A stretch of 64,000 bases of DNA. Origin: JAGVLN01 sp964515755. GTDB taxonomy: Bacteria > Pseudomonadota > Alphaproteobacteria > Rickettsiales > JABSSG01. The position numbers and the translations under genes are program-made. The notes below the pieces were generated by a model. It was not told where the DNA came from. It worked only from the letters and a program-made list of their open reading frames with translations, and ran no database searches. The stretch lies in NCBI GenBank assembly GCA_964515755.1, contig CAZEVK010000003.1:23010-87009 (forward strand), in the 5' to 3' direction. Shown here piece by piece: positions 27,425-36,006 of the stretch. Position 1 is the first letter of the stretch. Each line of letters starts with the position of its first letter.

Positions 27425-27740
27425 GAGCTAAACTGCTTTTAGTGCGTAATGTTTATTCTATAAACTATACTTGTTTGCATCTTCATGTTTTATGTGTGTT
27501 TTTATAAAGCTTTTTACAACAAAAATAAAAATAACCTAAGGTTTTTTTTAAGGTCTGAAGATTTAGCATTTGCTTGAAAATGTAAAAAACTGTGCCAATG
27601 CTATAAAATTCTATTTTACTTGAATTCGCTTATGTTTATATTTTATGATGCTGGTTAGTCTAGTCTCGTAATTAAAATTCATTGCAATTATTGGCTCGAT
27701 AGTATATTCATAAGTACATAGTTCAAGGTTTGATTTAGTT
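27425..27740. other. Intergenic stretch, no gene seen
   Basis: About 315 AT-rich bases between hpf and the yfgM-bamB-der block. A short ACCT-AA-GGT stem with a T-run near 27532-27548 could be a weak terminator. The second half must hold the promoter of the next block, but no single match is clear. No coding frame or RNA fold was recognised. Confidence 0.45.
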
Positions 27741-28373
27741 ATGGCAGACATTATTCAAGAAGTCACAGAAGATATAAAAGCAGAAAAGTTTTTGTATGTC
27801 ATTAAAAATTTTACTAAGATCTTTGTCGTAATTTCTTTAGTAATTTTGTTGATAACATCTATAATTGTTTACAGTAACTTTAAATATGAACAAAAACAGT
27901 TAGCTTTTAGTAAAGATTATTTTAGCATAATTAATGCTAATGTAGCTGGTTATTCTGATTTATATACAAAAATCACTTCTGGTAATTCAGAATCTTATGC
28001 TCCTATGTCAGTAATTTCTTATTCTAAGATATTGATATCACAAAAAAAATACAATGATGCTTTTAATCTACTTGTTGATTTATATAATAATAAAGAAAAC
28101 GAACTTGTCTTTAGAAATATTTCTAGAGTTTTGATTATGTCGACAATTATAAATAATAATTTGCAAGACTTTCAAGTATACAATAAATTGGGTGATACAA
28201 GTATTTCTGAACCTTTTTATGATCTAATAAAATTGTTATATGCTCAGATTTTATTAATTAAGAATCAAGATTTGGAAGCGAAAAATATTTTAGTAGAATT
28301 TGTGAAAAGTTCAGGAGCGTTCGATAATACAAGCTCTTTAGCTAATATTTTACTTAGTAATATTGATAATTAA
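27741..28373 (+). CDS. YfgM-like membrane-anchored tetratricopeptide protein
   Basis: A 210-residue protein with an N-terminal cytoplasmic stretch (DIIQEVTEDIKAEK), one transmembrane helix (about 27-47) and a helical periplasmic domain. This is the layout of YfgM, a periplasmic chaperone-network partner of SecYEG and PpiD. Rickettsia carries a similar protein labelled DUF2659 at this locus. The order yfgM-bamB-der matches E. coli. The function is by analogy. Confidence 0.7.
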   Translation: MADIIQEVTEDIKAEKFLYVIKNFTKIFVVISLVILLITSIIVYSNFKYEQKQLAFSKDYFSIINANVAGYSDLYTKITSGNSESYAPMSVISYSKILISQKKYNDAFNLLVDLYNNKENELVFRNISRVLIMSTIINNNLQDFQVYNKLGDTSISEPFYDLIKLLYAQILLIKNQDLEAKNILVEFVKSSGAFDNTSSLANILLSNIDN

Positions 28374-28391
28374 TTAAAGGAAATTATTATT

Positions 28392-29717
28392 ATGAATAAA
28401 GTTTTGAAGATATTACTATTATTTATAGTAACAGCATCTGTTTTTGGTTGTGCAAATAAAGATAAAATTAAGAAATTGCCAGGAAAATATATTGAGTTAA
28501 TGCAAGAAATTGAATATGCGCAGCCAGACAAAGCTTTAGCTGCAAAAACTATTACAATTCCAAATTTGCAAATAAATGATAAATGGTTGAATAGTAATTT
28601 TTCTGTATCTTCTATACCTGAAAATATTAAAATAGAACCAGAGCTCACTTATAAAATTAATAGTTTAAAGCTAGCGCATTCAAACAATTTTTATGGTGTA
28701 AGTACTACTCCTGTAATATTTAATAATATACTTTATAGCTTTAATAATAGTGGATATGTTGCTGCTTATAACGTGAGTGATTTGTCCAAATTAGTATGGT
28801 CAAAGAAATTACTCTCAAAAGATATAGCAAAAGACAGCATTGGTGGAGGATTAGTTTGTGATAAAGATTTTTTAGTTATAACCTTTGGTAATACTAGTCT
28901 TATTGCTTTAAATAAAGATGATGGTTCGGAGATCTGGAATTATAATCTTAGTAGTATTGCAAGATCTACCCCTACTATCAAAGATAATAAGGTTTTTGTT
29001 CTAACAGTGGATAACAGACTATATTGCATAGATTTGTATACTGGAAAGCTTTTATGGACGCATGAGGGCGCTATTGAGCAGTTTGGAGTATTTGGATCTG
29101 CCTCACCCGTTGTTAGTGGTAATTTAGTTATTGTTCCTCATTCTTCGGGTCAGTTAAATGCTCTAAATATTAAGAGTGGAGAAGTTGTATGGCAACTAAG
29201 TTTGATTAAATCTACAGATAATAGCACTATGTTATACTTAAATGATATTGATATGACTCCTATAATTAATCAGGATGTTCTTTATGTATCTAATTATGCA
29301 GGTACTATGTTTGCAGTAGATGTCAGTACTGGCCAGATAAAGTGGACAAATGATTCTGTTGGTGGCAATAAATTTGCTTGGATTGCAGGGAATTATATTT
29401 ATTCGGTGAATAAATATAATCAACTTACTGCAGTATTAAAACAAACAGGACATGTTAAATGGGTTACTGATTTAGTAGAAAAAATTACCACAAAAAGTAA
29501 ATCAAACAAAGATAAAGTTGTTATAAGTGGTCCTGTCATGGTTAATAGCATGCTTTATCTAACAAATTCTGATGGAAAATTGAGTGTTTTCAATCCAATA
29601 AGTGGTGCTAAACTTAGTGAATATTCAATTTCTAAAAATGTTTACTCACCACCTATTGCAGTTGGAGATAAAATATATTTTATCAATAATTCCGGAATAC
29701 TATCGGTAGTTAGGTAA
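28392..29717 (+). CDS. bamB: Outer-membrane assembly lipoprotein BamB-like (PQQ-type beta-propeller)
   Basis: A 441-residue lipoprotein. The signal peptide ends in a lipobox (ASVFGC, Cys about residue 20). The rest is repeated beta-propeller blades with the PQQ-type pattern: NKDDGSEIWNY, DLYTGKLLWTHEG, NIKSGEVVWQL and DVSTGQIKWTND. BamB supports BamA in inserting outer-membrane proteins, such as the two porins at 60-63 kb. Placement between an yfgM-like gene and der is the classical arrangement. Confidence 0.88.
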   Translation: MNKVLKILLLFIVTASVFGCANKDKIKKLPGKYIELMQEIEYAQPDKALAAKTITIPNLQINDKWLNSNFSVSSIPENIKIEPELTYKINSLKLAHSNNFYGVSTTPVIFNNILYSFNNSGYVAAYNVSDLSKLVWSKKLLSKDIAKDSIGGGLVCDKDFLVITFGNTSLIALNKDDGSEIWNYNLSSIARSTPTIKDNKVFVLTVDNRLYCIDLYTGKLLWTHEGAIEQFGVFGSASPVVSGNLVIVPHSSGQLNALNIKSGEVVWQLSLIKSTDNSTMLYLNDIDMTPIINQDVLYVSNYAGTMFAVDVSTGQIKWTNDSVGGNKFAWIAGNYIYSVNKYNQLTAVLKQTGHVKWVTDLVEKITTKSKSNKDKVVISGPVMVNSMLYLTNSDGKLSVFNPISGAKLSEYSISKNVYSPPIAVGDKIYFINNSGILSVVR

Positions 29718-29723
29718 TATATC

Positions 29724-31067
29724 ATGCTTACTGTTGCTATAGTTGGTAGGCCTAATGTAGGCAAATCTACTCTTTTTAATCGACTATCAGTTTCTGGTAA
29801 AGCTATTGTGCATGATCTTCCTGGTGTTACCAGGGACGTAAAAGAAACAATAGCTGTATTAGGGGAGCTTACTTTCAAACTTCTAGATACTGCTGGTCTT
29901 GATTTTCATACTAAGCAAAGTCAACTATCAATTAAGACTATCTCTCATACTGAGTTAGCTATAAGTAATTCTAATGTTGTCCTTTTTGTTGTTGATGGTA
30001 AGAGCGGTATTACTAATGAAGATAAAATTTTTGCAGATTGGCTGCGCAAAAAGAATTTACCAGTTATTGTATTAATAAATAAATGTGATAACAAAATAGC
30101 TCTAAATAATATTAGTGAATTTTATAAATTTGGTTTTAAAAAAGTTGCTTCTATTTCTGCTGAACATAATAAAGGTATGGGCGATTTACATGCTTTATTA
30201 TCTGAAAATTTAAATTTAGAGTTACAAGAAATTTCTAAAGAATTACCCGAAGATTTAATAAAAATTGCAATAGTTGGAAGACCAAATGTTGGTAAATCTA
30301 CATTCATTAATAAGTTACTTAAACAAGAACGATTATTGACTGGTCCTGAACCAGGCGTAACTAGAGACTCTATTTCTTTAAATTGGAAATATAAGAACCG
30401 TAATTTACAGCTAATTGATACTGCAGGGATTAGAAAGAAAAATAATATTTATCACTTTTTAGAAAAACTTTCTGCGGGACAATCTATTCAATCAATTAAA
30501 ATGGCAGATATTGTTATATTAATGGTTGATGTTACCATGCCTCTTGAAAAGCAAGACCTTACAATAGCAAACCTAGCTTATGAAGAAGGAAAGCCAGTTG
30601 TTTTGGTAATTAATAAAGCTGATCTTATTAAAAATAAGCAGGTTGAAACTGAAGAAATTATTTTTAAAGCGCAGAAAATGCTTAACAATTTAGGTTCAAC
30701 TCGTATTAGTTTTGTATCAGCATTGTATAAAACTCATCTTGATCAAGTGATAGATATTTGTATAGAGCTTTATGAGAAATGGCAAATACAGATCCCTACA
30801 TCGAAATTAAATAAATGGTTAGAAGGAGCTGTTGTAAAACATGCTTTGCCTTTGCTCGAAGCAGGTAGAAAAGTGCGTATTAAGTTTGCTAATCAAATTA
30901 AAAGTAAGCCTCCAACTTTTCAGTTATTTACCAATCGGCCTGATAAAATAACTAAAAGTTATTGTAGATATTTACATCATTCAATGTGTGAATATTTTGA
31001 TTTAGATGGAGTTCCGATTAGATTTAAAATGAAAAAAACATATAATCCATATACTGATACGGATTAA
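29724..31067 (+). CDS. der: Ribosome biogenesis GTPase Der (EngA)
   Basis: An essential tandem-GTPase for 50S assembly. Two G domains are visible: the first with GRPNVGKSTLFNRL at about residue 8 and DTAGLDF, the second with GRPNVGKSTFINKL near 190 and DTAGIRKK, followed by a KH-like domain with KSKPPTFQLFTN. The 447-residue length is normal. It follows bamB by six bases. Confidence 0.97.
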   Translation: MLTVAIVGRPNVGKSTLFNRLSVSGKAIVHDLPGVTRDVKETIAVLGELTFKLLDTAGLDFHTKQSQLSIKTISHTELAISNSNVVLFVVDGKSGITNEDKIFADWLRKKNLPVIVLINKCDNKIALNNISEFYKFGFKKVASISAEHNKGMGDLHALLSENLNLELQEISKELPEDLIKIAIVGRPNVGKSTFINKLLKQERLLTGPEPGVTRDSISLNWKYKNRNLQLIDTAGIRKKNNIYHFLEKLSAGQSIQSIKMADIVILMVDVTMPLEKQDLTIANLAYEEGKPVVLVINKADLIKNKQVETEEIIFKAQKMLNNLGSTRISFVSALYKTHLDQVIDICIELYEKWQIQIPTSKLNKWLEGAVVKHALPLLEAGRKVRIKFANQIKSKPPTFQLFTNRPDKITKSYCRYLHHSMCEYFDLDGVPIRFKMKKTYNPYTDTD

Positions 31068-31138
31068 GTTAGTTTTTTATCCGATAGCTAGACTTTATAA
31101 TAATTATAGTTTAGTATGTCTTAAGATATAATTAATTA

Positions 31139-31471
31139 GTGTATACTGTTTTGTTTAATGTAATTTTGCTGTTCTTTGTATTATTTCCGTTGAAGGCAGT
31201 TGCTGATGCAGAATATATTGATTTACGAATAGTTGACCATAAATTCTTACCGGATACTATTAACGTTCCCGCAGATAAAGTCATCAAAATTAGAGTAGAG
31301 AATTTTGACCCAACTGTTGAAGAGTTTGAAAGCTTTGATCTAAAGCGTGAAAAAATTGTTCCTGCAAAAGGTAAGGTTATTATTATAGTTGGTCCACTTT
31401 CACCAGGTGAATATAGTTTTTTTGGTGAATTTCATCAAGAGACAGCACAAGGTAAGCTAATAGTTAAGTAA
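31139..31471 (+). CDS. Exported cupredoxin-like protein paired with FTR1
   Basis: A 110-residue protein with a signal peptide (about 1-23) and a single beta-sandwich domain resembling the cupredoxin domain of EfeO: VDHKFLPDTINVPADKVIKI, NFDPTVEEFESFDL, GPLSPGEYSFFGEFHQ. The usual C-terminal Cys-x-x-His of copper-binding members reads EFHQ, so the Cys ligand is absent and classical blue-copper binding is doubtful. The start is GTG. It sits one base before the FTR1 gene, so a periplasmic iron-handling role is likely. Confidence 0.75.
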   Translation: MYTVLFNVILLFFVLFPLKAVADAEYIDLRIVDHKFLPDTINVPADKVIKIRVENFDPTVEEFESFDLKREKIVPAKGKVIIIVGPLSPGEYSFFGEFHQETAQGKLIVK

Positions 31472-31472
31472 T

Positions 31473-32273
31473 ATGCTGCAGATTTTTATTATAGTTTTTA
31501 GAGAGATATTAGAAATTGCAATTATTCTTAGTATTGTTTTAGCTGCTACTAAGAATTTAAAAAATCGTACTATTTGGATAGTTAATGGTATTAGTTTAGG
31601 TGTATTTGGTTCTATATTAATAGCTTTATTTACTTCTGCTATTTCTAATGCATTTGATGGTCAAGGACAGGAATATTTCAATGCTGCGATTGTTTCTATA
31701 ACATGTGCTTTACTTGTTTGGACTGTAGTTTGGATGAAGAAGCAAGGTCAATTAATATCAAAAAAAATAAAAGATGTAAGTAATGAGATACATGCAGGAA
31801 GGTCTTCTTTTATTTCTTTAATGCTAATTATAGCATCTACAATTTTTAGAGAAGGTTCTGAAATAGTTTTGTTTACTTATGGTTCTTATGCCTCTCATAA
31901 ACTATCTATAGCTTCTATATTTAGTGGTTGTGCTGCTGGTTTTACTTTAGGTGCTATTACTGGATATGCTGTTTATCATGGGGTTATTCGTTTTGCTGGA
32001 AAATATATTTTCCAATTAACTTTTTTATTAGTCAGTTTAATTGCTGCTGGTATGGCGGCTCAAGCAATTAATTTTTTAAATGCTAGCGGTTTAATTACAG
32101 TATTTTCATATCCTATATGGAATAGTACAGCATTTTTATCAGATGGAAGTTTAGTAGGGCAAGTCCTTAATGTTTTAATCGGTTATAATGCTCAACCTAC
32201 ATTATTACAATTTGTAGCTTATGTTGGTACTTTAATATTAATATGGGTATTGACTAAGTTTCAGAAGCCTTAG
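31473..32273 (+). CDS. FTR1-family iron permease
   Basis: A 266-residue inner-membrane protein of about seven helices. Both REXXE iron-site motifs of the family are present: REILE in helix 1 (about residue 10) and REGSE in helix 4 (about 130). FTR1/EfeU permeases import iron after oxidation of Fe(II). The usual peroxidase EfeB is not next to it; the partner is the small cupredoxin-like gene upstream. It could supply iron for the haem genes in this window. Its end overlaps the convergent Sel1 gene by 20 bases. Confidence 0.88.
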   Translation: MLQIFIIVFREILEIAIILSIVLAATKNLKNRTIWIVNGISLGVFGSILIALFTSAISNAFDGQGQEYFNAAIVSITCALLVWTVVWMKKQGQLISKKIKDVSNEIHAGRSSFISLMLIIASTIFREGSEIVLFTYGSYASHKLSIASIFSGCAAGFTLGAITGYAVYHGVIRFAGKYIFQLTFLLVSLIAAGMAAQAINFLNASGLITVFSYPIWNSTAFLSDGSLVGQVLNVLIGYNAQPTLLQFVAYVGTLILIWVLTKFQKP

Positions 32274-33396
32274 CAGTTTTCGTTTCTTTTTCTTTCTTTT
32301 GATTTAATAATTCAAGAAATTGCTTACCAATTTTGCTGCCATTATTTGCTGCTAGTGTATACCACCTTAGAGCTTCTTGTTTATTTACTTCTACACCTCT
32401 ACCATGTTCGTACATAAATCCTATGCTAGCTTGTGCAGAGCTTTCTCCACCATTTGCTGCTAGCGTATACCACTTTAGAGCTTCTTTATAATCAGCTTTA
32501 TTGCTGCTATCATACATAGTTCCTAAATTATACATTCCTGTAGGATTACCAGCTTCTGCAGCGAGCTTGTACCATTTTAAAGCTTCTTGTAAATCAACGT
32601 TTGTACCTATGCCATTTTCATAAAGAGCAGCAAGATTATTTTGAGCATCAGGATTTCCTTGTTCAGCAGCAAGCTTAAACCAATATAAAGCTTTTTTCTC
32701 ATTCATTTCGACAAGATTACCAGTTGCGTATTTTTCTCCTAAGATCATTTGTGCATTGCTATAGCCATTTTCAGCAGCAAATTTATAGCATTCGAGAGCA
32801 TATTGTGGGTCTTTTTCAAGACCTATGCCATTTTCAAACATTAATCCTAAGTTATATCCAGCTTCGGTGTTTCCTTGCTTTGCAGCAGTATAAAAATATT
32901 TATATGCTTCTGCTACATCTAGTACTACACCTCTGCCATTAAGATACATATATCCTAAACGAACAAGAGAGTTGGTGTTACCTTGTTTTGCTGATAATCT
33001 ATACATTGATATTGCTTCCGTTAGGTTTTGAGGAACAACTAAACCAAGTTCGTATATATAACCTAAATTATATTGTGCAGCAGCTTCTCCAGACTTAGCA
33101 CTTTGCTTTAAAAATTCTATTCCATTTCCTATATTTTGTTGGATGTGAGTGCCTGTGACTAAGAATGTTCCTAGTTTAAACTGAGCTTTTGAGTTACCTT
33201 TATCAGCAGCCATTTTATAGTTATTTATTGCTTCATTTTCATTTTGCTCTACCCCTAAACCGTTCTCATACATTGTCCCAAGGATATATAACATTTCTTG
33301 ATTTCCTGCTTTTGCTTCTTGCAAAACATACGGTAATGAGTTAGCTAAGTCTTTGTTTTCGTAATTTTTTTTAGCTTGTTCGTAAGATATTTCCAT
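32254..33396 (-). CDS. Sel1-like repeat protein
   Basis: A 380-residue protein built almost wholly of Sel1 repeats, about nine, each near 36 residues with the pattern A-x2-Y/W-x2-A-A-x2-G-N-x2-A-x3-L-G-x2-Y-x2-G-x-G-V. Examples are AQNNLAALYENGIG and AQASIGFMYEHGRG. There is no signal peptide or membrane segment; a Lys/Glu-rich tail ends it. Sel1 proteins are interaction scaffolds and in intracellular bacteria are often involved with host contacts, but an internal regulatory role is equally possible. Confidence 0.9.
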   Translation of the reverse strand: MEISYEQAKKNYENKDLANSLPYVLQEAKAGNQEMLYILGTMYENGLGVEQNENEAINNYKMAADKGNSKAQFKLGTFLVTGTHIQQNIGNGIEFLKQSAKSGEAAAQYNLGYIYELGLVVPQNLTEAISMYRLSAKQGNTNSLVRLGYMYLNGRGVVLDVAEAYKYFYTAAKQGNTEAGYNLGLMFENGIGLEKDPQYALECYKFAAENGYSNAQMILGEKYATGNLVEMNEKKALYWFKLAAEQGNPDAQNNLAALYENGIGTNVDLQEALKWYKLAAEAGNPTGMYNLGTMYDSSNKADYKEALKWYTLAANGGESSAQASIGFMYEHGRGVEVNKQEALRWYTLAANNGSKIGKQFLELLNQKKEKETKTAKASET

Positions 33397-33448
33397 AAAA
33401 CTACCTAATAGCTGCTTTATAAGTATTGTACCTTTGTTAGTAAACTAA

Positions 33449-33802
33449 TCAATAATTTTTAGAATTATCAATAAAATATAAAGTTTTTTGTAAATTTTTA
33501 GCAATTGCAGCAAGTTTTAAAAACATTTCTTTATTACCTGTAAATAAAATATGTTTAATTTTTCCTTTAAGTGCTAAGTGGCATATTGCTGCATTATCTT
33601 TGGTGTTTAGTAGAAATCTTTTATAAACATCTTCATAGTTTTTAGATGCAAGCTCAAGCATTTGCTCAATATAAAGTAAACCCATGTAATATATTGCATC
33701 TTCGGGAGTAGTAATAATGTTTTTATCAGACTCTTTTAAAGCAAATATTAGTTCCTCAAAGTTATTGATAATAAAGGCATGTTTAATATCTTGTTGATTC
33801 AT
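33449..33802 (-). CDS. Conserved-type small protein after pgk, function unknown
   Basis: A 117-residue soluble protein that starts inside the pgk stop codon region (four-base overlap), so it is translationally coupled to pgk. I do not recognise a named family. The pattern of an alpha helix, LLNTKDNAAICHLALKGKIK, then HILFTGN and KLAAIAKNLQK resembles half of a TIM barrel. Small proteins of similar pattern occur in other alphaproteobacteria, from memory and not checked. A metabolic role linked to glycolysis is guessed from position only. Confidence 0.6.
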   Translation of the reverse strand: MNQQDIKHAFIINNFEELIFALKESDKNIITTPEDAIYYMGLLYIEQMLELASKNYEDVYKRFLLNTKDNAAICHLALKGKIKHILFTGNKEMFLKLAAIAKNLQKTLYFIDNSKNY

Positions 33803-35001
33803 GCGTTATTATATAATACTTCTACACCTGGTAAAAGTTTACCTTCCATCCATTCAAGAAAAGCTCCTCCTCCAGTTGATATATAGGTAAAATTATTACC
33901 TAACCCAGCATTTGTTACAGCGGATACAACATCGCCACCACCAACTATACTAACTAATTTATTTTCTGTAGTTAATTCAGAAATAGTTTGAGCAATAGTT
34001 ACAGTTCCTATATCAAATGGTTTATGCTCAAAAGCCCCTAAAGGTCCATTCCATATAACGGTTTTATTTAGTTCGAGTTGTCCAATCAAGTGCATTATTG
34101 TTTTTGGGCCTATATCAAAAATAAGATCATCATTTTCAATCTGGTTTAACTTAGTTACTTTGTATTTGGGTTCATCACATAATTTCTTAGTAGTAACCAC
34201 ATCTATAGGTAACATTATATTACAATTTTCTCTCTCGGCTTTTATTAAAATGTTTTTTGCAATTTCAGTAAAATCTGCTTCAATTTTAGACTTTCCAATA
34301 TTATGACCTTTAATATGCAAAAAAATATTAGCCATGGCTCCAGCTATAAAAATACTATCAACCTTTGAGATAAGAGAATTAAGTAAGTCTATTTTTGTTG
34401 ATACCTTTGCTCCACCGACAATAGCAAGAACTGGATGTATAGGTTCTTCAAGATATAATTTTAAATTATCTAACTCTTCTTGTAGTAATAGTCCAGCTCC
34501 ACTAGGAAGAAGTGTTGCTATAGCATGTATAGAAGCATGCTCTCTATGCGAGCATGAGAAAGTATCATTAATATAAATATCACCAAGTTCTGCAATTTTA
34601 CGAGCAAATTCGATGTCATTATTTTCTTCTTCTGCATGAAACCTTAAATTCTCCAATAGTATTATTTCGCCATGATTCATTTTGGAAATAGCTTCTTTTG
34701 TAGAGCTAGACATAATATCAACTCCAAATTTTATTTCTTTGCCGCTTAATACAGTACTAATAGTGTCTGTGAGTGGAGATAAAGACATATCGATAGTGAA
34801 TTTGCCACTAGGTCTTCCATAGTGAGATAAAAGTATTATCTTTGCTTTTTTTGTAATGAGATATTTAATAGTCGGTATAACTCTTTCAATGCGACTTATG
34901 TCAGTGATTTTGCCATGAACTATAGGAACATTGAGATCAATACGTAGTAAAACAGTTTTGTTTTCTAGATCAAAATCTGATAATTTACGAAAATTTTTCA
35001 T
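33799..35001 (-). CDS. pgk: Phosphoglycerate kinase
   Basis: Transfers phosphate from 1,3-bisphosphoglycerate to ADP. Visible are LLRIDLNVP near residue 20, LLSHYGRPSG near 58, LLENLRFHAEEENND near 115, a KVSTKIDLL nucleotide segment near 200, and VSIVGGGDVVSAV near the C-terminus. The 400-residue length is normal. It begins directly after the gap stop. An active pgk in an organism with ATP/ADP translocases gives a small internal ATP source or serves gluconeogenesis from triose phosphate. Confidence 0.97.
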   Translation of the reverse strand: MKNFRKLSDFDLENKTVLLRIDLNVPIVHGKITDISRIERVIPTIKYLITKKAKIILLSHYGRPSGKFTIDMSLSPLTDTISTVLSGKEIKFGVDIMSSSTKEAISKMNHGEIILLENLRFHAEEENNDIEFARKIAELGDIYINDTFSCSHREHASIHAIATLLPSGAGLLLQEELDNLKLYLEEPIHPVLAIVGGAKVSTKIDLLNSLISKVDSIFIAGAMANIFLHIKGHNIGKSKIEADFTEIAKNILIKAERENCNIMLPIDVVTTKKLCDEPKYKVTKLNQIENDDLIFDIGPKTIMHLIGQLELNKTVIWNGPLGAFEHKPFDIGTVTIAQTISELTTENKLVSIVGGGDVVSAVTNAGLGNNFTYISTGGGAFLEWMEGKLLPGVEVLYNNA

Positions 35002-36006
35002 TTAAAATAAACTCTTAAATAATTTAGCAACATCAAGCATTCGAGCAGCAAAAGCCCACTCATTGTCATACCATGAAACTACTCTGACCATTTTATCTGA
35101 TACTACTTGTGTTTCATATGGATCAAAAATTGAACTATTAGGGTTATGATTAAAATCTATAGATACCATGGTAGTTTCAGTAACTCCTACTATATTTTTA
35201 AATTCTTTATTTGCTGCGTCGATAATAAATTGATTGATCTCTAGTTTGGTTGTTTTGCGTATAGTATTAAAAGTTAAATCTACTAATGAAACATTAGGCG
35301 TAGGTACTCGTATAGCAGAGCCTGCTAATTTTCCGTCTAATTCTGGCAGTACTATCCCTATAGCTTTAGCTGCGCCAGTAGAAGTTGGTATCATTGATAA
35401 AGCACAAGCTCTTGCACGCCTTGGATCTTTGTGTCTATTATCAAGTAAATTTTGATCATTTGTGTAGGAATGAATAGTAGTCATATAACCACATTCTATT
35501 CCAACATTTTCATTTAATATTTTAACTATAGGAGCAAGAGCATTGGTAGTACATGAACCAATTGATATTACATCACAATTTTTATTTAGCGCGTGGTTAT
35601 TTACACCGTATACTATTGTAGCATCAGCATCTTTACATGGAGCAGATACGATTACTTTCTTTGCTCCAGCCTTTATATGCTTTAGTGCATCATTTTTATT
35701 TGTAAATTTTCCTGTACATTCTAAGACAATATCAACATTTAATCTATTCCATGGTATTAGTTCTGGATTAGGTTCTGATAAAATTTGTATTTTGTGCTTA
35801 CCAATATGTATATAATCTTTTTCGCATGTTATATCTCCTTGATAAATACCATGAACAGAGTCATATTTTAGCAAGGATACATAGTCTTCAGGTTTTACTG
35901 TGCCATTAGCAGCAACAATATGAATATCACTTTTGTTTAATTCTATTGCTGCTCTAATGATGCAGCGACCTATTCTACCTAAACCATTAATTGCTACTCT
36001 TACCAT
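35002..36006 (-). CDS. gap: Glyceraldehyde-3-phosphate dehydrogenase
   Basis: Oxidises and phosphorylates glyceraldehyde-3-phosphate. The N-terminal INGLGRIGRCIIRA binds NAD, the catalytic Cys is in SIGSCTTNALAP near residue 153, and the C-terminal SWYDNEWAFAARML is typical. The protein has 334 residues. It overlaps the transketolase end by 20 bases and abuts pgk, so tkt-gap-pgk form one operon. Confidence 0.97.
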   Translation of the reverse strand: MVRVAINGLGRIGRCIIRAAIELNKSDIHIVAANGTVKPEDYVSLLKYDSVHGIYQGDITCEKDYIHIGKHKIQILSEPNPELIPWNRLNVDIVLECTGKFTNKNDALKHIKAGAKKVIVSAPCKDADATIVYGVNNHALNKNCDVISIGSCTTNALAPIVKILNENVGIECGYMTTIHSYTNDQNLLDNRHKDPRRARACALSMIPTSTGAAKAIGIVLPELDGKLAGSAIRVPTPNVSLVDLTFNTIRKTTKLEINQFIIDAANKEFKNIVGVTETTMVSIDFNHNPNSSIFDPYETQVVSDKMVRVVSWYDNEWAFAARMLDVAKLFKSLF

